Origin: a bacterium
Lineage (GTDB): Bacteria > Elusimicrobiota > Elusimicrobia > Elusimicrobiales > UBA9959
DNA: 64,000 nucleotides
Direction of reading: 5' to 3'
Assembly: GCA_021786295.1 (NCBI GenBank)
Contig: JAJYNO010000021.1
Span: 1 to 64,000 of the forward strand
Shown: piece by piece, positions 62,067-64,000 of the stretch
Layout of the letters: every line of letters starts with the position of its first letter
Position numbering within the stretch: position 1 is the first letter of the stretch
Notes under the pieces: model-generated
Databases searched by the model: none
What the model was told of the DNA's origin: nothing
What the model saw: only the letters and a program-made list of their open reading frames with translations
Made by a program: the position numbers and the translations under genes

Positions 62067-62708
62067 TCAGCGGAAGTGGTCGCGCATCATGCGCACCAGG
62101 CCCTCGGCGGCCTTGGCCGGGATCTCCTCCCCCTCCCAGTTTATGGAGAAATGCGCGTTCTTCTGCGAGGGCTTCACGTAGGTCTCGTACATCGGCAGCA
62201 CGGTGGCGAGGATCTGGTGCTTGATGCCCTCTATGTCGCGGCCGCGCTCGCTGATGTCGCGCTGCACGCGGCGCAGCATCGCGGTGACCATGCCGGTGGA
62301 GACGAAGATCTTGTAGTCGCACAGCGCCAGCAGCTTGGCGAAGTAAAGCGTGTAGAGGCCTTCCACCACTATGAGCTGGGTGGGCTCGCAGATCACCGGC
62401 TCCTTCTCGCGGGTATGCTGTTTGAAATCGTAGACCGGCTGGCGTATGGCCTTCCCTGAACAGAGGTCGTGCAGGTGCTTGACGGCCAGGGCGGAATCTA
62501 TAGCGTCGGGATGGTCGAAGTTGTAGGTCTTGCGCTCCTCGAAGCTCAGATGGTCCAGCGGCTGGTAGTAGTTGTCGAGCGAGAAGAGCTGGCCGGAGAT
62601 GCCGATCCTCGCGCACTGGTCTATCAGTTTGCCGGCCAGCGTGGTCTTGCCGGAGCCGGAACCGCCGGCTATGCCAAGGATGAAGCGCGATTTCTTTTTG
62701 GTGTCCAT
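62067..62708 (-). CDS. udk: Uridine kinase
   Basis: 213 aa. P-loop GIAGGSGSGKTTLA, FDHPDAIDSALAVKHL and VVEGLYTLYF match Udk, which phosphorylates uridine and cytidine in pyrimidine salvage. C-terminal ISERGRDIEGIKHQ and YETYVKPSQKNAHFSIN are also typical. First of a two-gene minus-strand unit with the cNMP-binding protein. Expected ribosome binding site weak (GGGAAAC). Confidence 0.88.
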   Translation of the reverse strand: MDTKKKSRFILGIAGGSGSGKTTLAGKLIDQCARIGISGQLFSLDNYYQPLDHLSFEERKTYNFDHPDAIDSALAVKHLHDLCSGKAIRQPVYDFKQHTREKEPVICEPTQLIVVEGLYTLYFAKLLALCDYKIFVSTGMVTAMLRRVQRDISERGRDIEGIKHQILATVLPMYETYVKPSQKNAHFSINWEGEEIPAKAAEGLVRMMRDHFR

Positions 62709-62847
62709 GTTTCCCGCCCGACGTGAGGATTTTATTCCGGCCGACGGGGAATATCATACAAAATTAGCGGCGGCGCGGCGCGCCGCCCGGATGGCTGTCA
62801 GGACCGCCCTATAATTTTGTAAAATCATTGCATAGAGATGTCCTTTC

Positions 62848-62904
62848 TTTACAGCCGGCTAGACGATACCCCCCCAGTACGGAGGCTTTCCCGATGGCTG
62901 TAAA
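62848..62904 (+). promoter_or_regulatory. Structured leader of rpsA
   Basis: A perfect 9-bp closing stem TTTACAGCC/GGCTGTAAA (62848-62856 with 62896-62904) encloses a C-rich, G-rich loop (CCCCCCC and GGAGG complementary segments). The -10-like TATAAT at 62810-62815 precedes it. The stem ends ~20 bases before the CAGGAG site of rpsA. Could be an S1 autoregulatory element; no known riboswitch is recognised. Confidence 0.45.
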
Positions 62905-62926
62905 TTTTATACCTCAGGAGACACCC

Positions 62927-64000
62927 ATGGAAACGGATCACGAAGAAAGTTTCGCGGAACTATTTGAAAAGAGCTACAAGGAGCCGGAGAGGATGGAGCC
63001 CGGCCACAAGGTGGAGGCCCCGATAGTCAAGCTCACCAAGGAATGGGCGCTGATAGAGGTGGGCGGCAAGGGCGAAGGTTATATCGCGATAGACGAACTG
63101 AAGGACGCCGAAGGCAACCTGATAGCCAACGAGGGCGACATAGTGCGCGCCTGGTTCCTGCGTTCAGAGGAAGGCGAGATGCGCTTCACCACCCGCATCG
63201 GCACCGGCCCAGCGGCCCGCGCGCAGCTCGAGGACGCTTTTAAGGACCACCTGCCGCTGGCGGGGCGCGTGGCCAGGGAGATAAAGGGCGGTTTCGAGAT
63301 CACGCTGCAGGGCGGCATGCGCGCCTTCTGCCCGTTCTCCCACATGGGGCTGCGGCGCGACGAGAGCCGAGAGGCCTACATCGGCACCGAGCTGGCCTTC
63401 CACATCATAGAGCTGGACAGGCGCAACATCGTGCTCTCCCGCCGCGAGATAGTGGAAGCCGAGCGCAAGGCCAAGCTGGCGGAGCTGAAGGAGACGCTGC
63501 ACGAGGGCGACCGCGTGCGCGGCGTGGTCACCTCGATACAGAAGTTCGGCGCTTTCGTGGACCTGGGCGGCGTGGAGGGACTGCTGCCCGTCTCAGAACT
63601 GTCCTGGGGCCGCACCGGCAAGGTGGGAGACCTGCTCTCCGCCGGCCAGCGCGTAGAAGTTCTGATCAAGTCCCTGGACTGGGAGAACCGCAGGATCTCG
63701 CTGAGCCTCAAGGACACGCTGCCCAATCCGTGGGACGCCGCCGCCCAGAACTGGCCCATCGGCACCTACCACACCGGTACCGTGTCGCGCCTGGCGCCGT
63801 TCGGCGCCTTCGTCACGCTGGGCGAGGGGATCGACGGCCTGATACACGTCTCGCGCCTCGGCGGCGACAAGCGCATCGGCCACCCGCAGGAGGTGCTGCA
63901 GGTGGGCCAGCAGATAGAGGTGCTGGTGGAGGACGTGGACGTCAAGAACCAGCGCATCTCCCTGGTGCCGGCCGAGATCAGCCGGGAAGAGGCCGAGAAC
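62927..64000 (+). CDS. rpsA: Ribosomal protein S1 / S1-domain RNA-binding protein (partial, cut by window end)
   Basis: 358 codons are visible and the frame is open at the window edge. After an acidic N-terminus (HEESFAELFEKSY) come four S1 domains at about residues 25-90, 110-170, 188-260 and 275-345, most clearly IQKFGAFVDLGGVEGLLPVS and LAPFGAFVTLGEGIDGLIHVS. Matches RpsA, the mRNA-binding 30S protein. ATG at 62927 with CAGGAG six bases before. The rest, including any further S1 repeats, lies outside. Confidence 0.85.
   Translation, partial: METDHEESFAELFEKSYKEPERMEPGHKVEAPIVKLTKEWALIEVGGKGEGYIAIDELKDAEGNLIANEGDIVRAWFLRSEEGEMRFTTRIGTGPAARAQLEDAFKDHLPLAGRVAREIKGGFEITLQGGMRAFCPFSHMGLRRDESREAYIGTELAFHIIELDRRNIVLSRREIVEAERKAKLAELKETLHEGDRVRGVVTSIQKFGAFVDLGGVEGLLPVSELSWGRTGKVGDLLSAGQRVEVLIKSLDWENRRISLSLKDTLPNPWDAAAQNWPIGTYHTGTVSRLAPFGAFVTLGEGIDGLIHVSRLGGDKRIGHPQEVLQVGQQIEVLVEDVDVKNQRISLVPAEISREEAEN

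Noticed and set aside
62848-62904. Known riboswitch class (guanidine, c-di-GMP, fluoride) in the rpsA leader
   Set aside because: The consensus core motifs recalled for these classes are not all present; only a generic stem is supported.

Overview
The window is GC-rich DNA from a bacterium with a diderm cell plan: it carries lnt (lipoprotein N-acylation), several lipobox-bearing lipoproteins, secA with a C-terminal zinc tail, and secreted proteases. Gene content and style (paired C11 clostripain-like peptidases, multi-PAS kinases, secreted proteins of unknown function, mixed Shine-Dalgarno and apparently leaderless starts) look like an uncultured lineage such as Elusimicrobiota. That placement is an impression from the sequence, not a phylogenetic result. 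No rRNA, tRNA or CRISPR array was seen.

Layout. 1-1.8 kb is an accessory edge: the last codons of an IS110-type transposase, about 420 bases of hairpin-rich non-coding DNA, a tyrosine recombinase, and a broken response-regulator fragment. 2-10 kb holds metabolic and envelope genes: PPK2, an M55 D-aminopeptidase, a PRC-barrel protein, a lipoprotein, a zinc-ribbon TPR / SPFH pair, a MINPP-like phosphatase and pyk. 10.2-10.9 kb is a structured leader (possible ncRNA) and a secreted barstar-like protein. 11-14.6 kb is a heterodimeric ABC exporter. 14.7-22.2 kb holds periplasmic proteins and lipoproteins, an esterase / old-yellow-enzyme pair, a cytidylate-kinase-like protein, the Prc protease and a HAD hydrolase that ends inside a perfect 23-bp inverted repeat. 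22.3-26.5 kb is gpmI-DUF167, then a DsbA-like / MauE-like / exported-protein operon and a receiver. 26.6-32.6 kb has a membrane protein, an OmpR/kinase pair, a propeller-like lipoprotein, a small His/Lys-rich exported protein and an isochorismatase-like hydrolase.

32.7-41.7 kb is the most distinctive block. Two paralogous secreted clostripain-like proteases of equal length (423 aa) flank five signalling genes on the same strand: an HTH-receiver fusion, a receiver-GAF-kinase, a receiver, a membrane kinase with four PAS domains, and a receiver. 41.8-46.1 kb is lnt and secA. 46.3-55.1 kb is a surface-glycan cluster (two methyltransferases, a flippase, two GT4 glycosyltransferases, asnB, a UPF0104 membrane protein) with trmL inside it. 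55.2-57.1 kb is an M3 oligopeptidase. 57.2-61.6 kb is one oxidative pentose-phosphate operon (gnd-tal-zwf-pgl) behind a clear sigma70-like promoter. A cNMP-binding protein, udk, and rpsA (cut by the window end) close the window.

Points worth following: two intergenic elements with the same three-stem architecture (43.4 and 50.9 kb); the possible guide-RNA region behind the IS110 tail; the structured leader before the barstar gene; the protease/two-component block; and at least eight genes whose -10 hexamer sits 6-8 bases from the start codon with no usable ribosome binding site.
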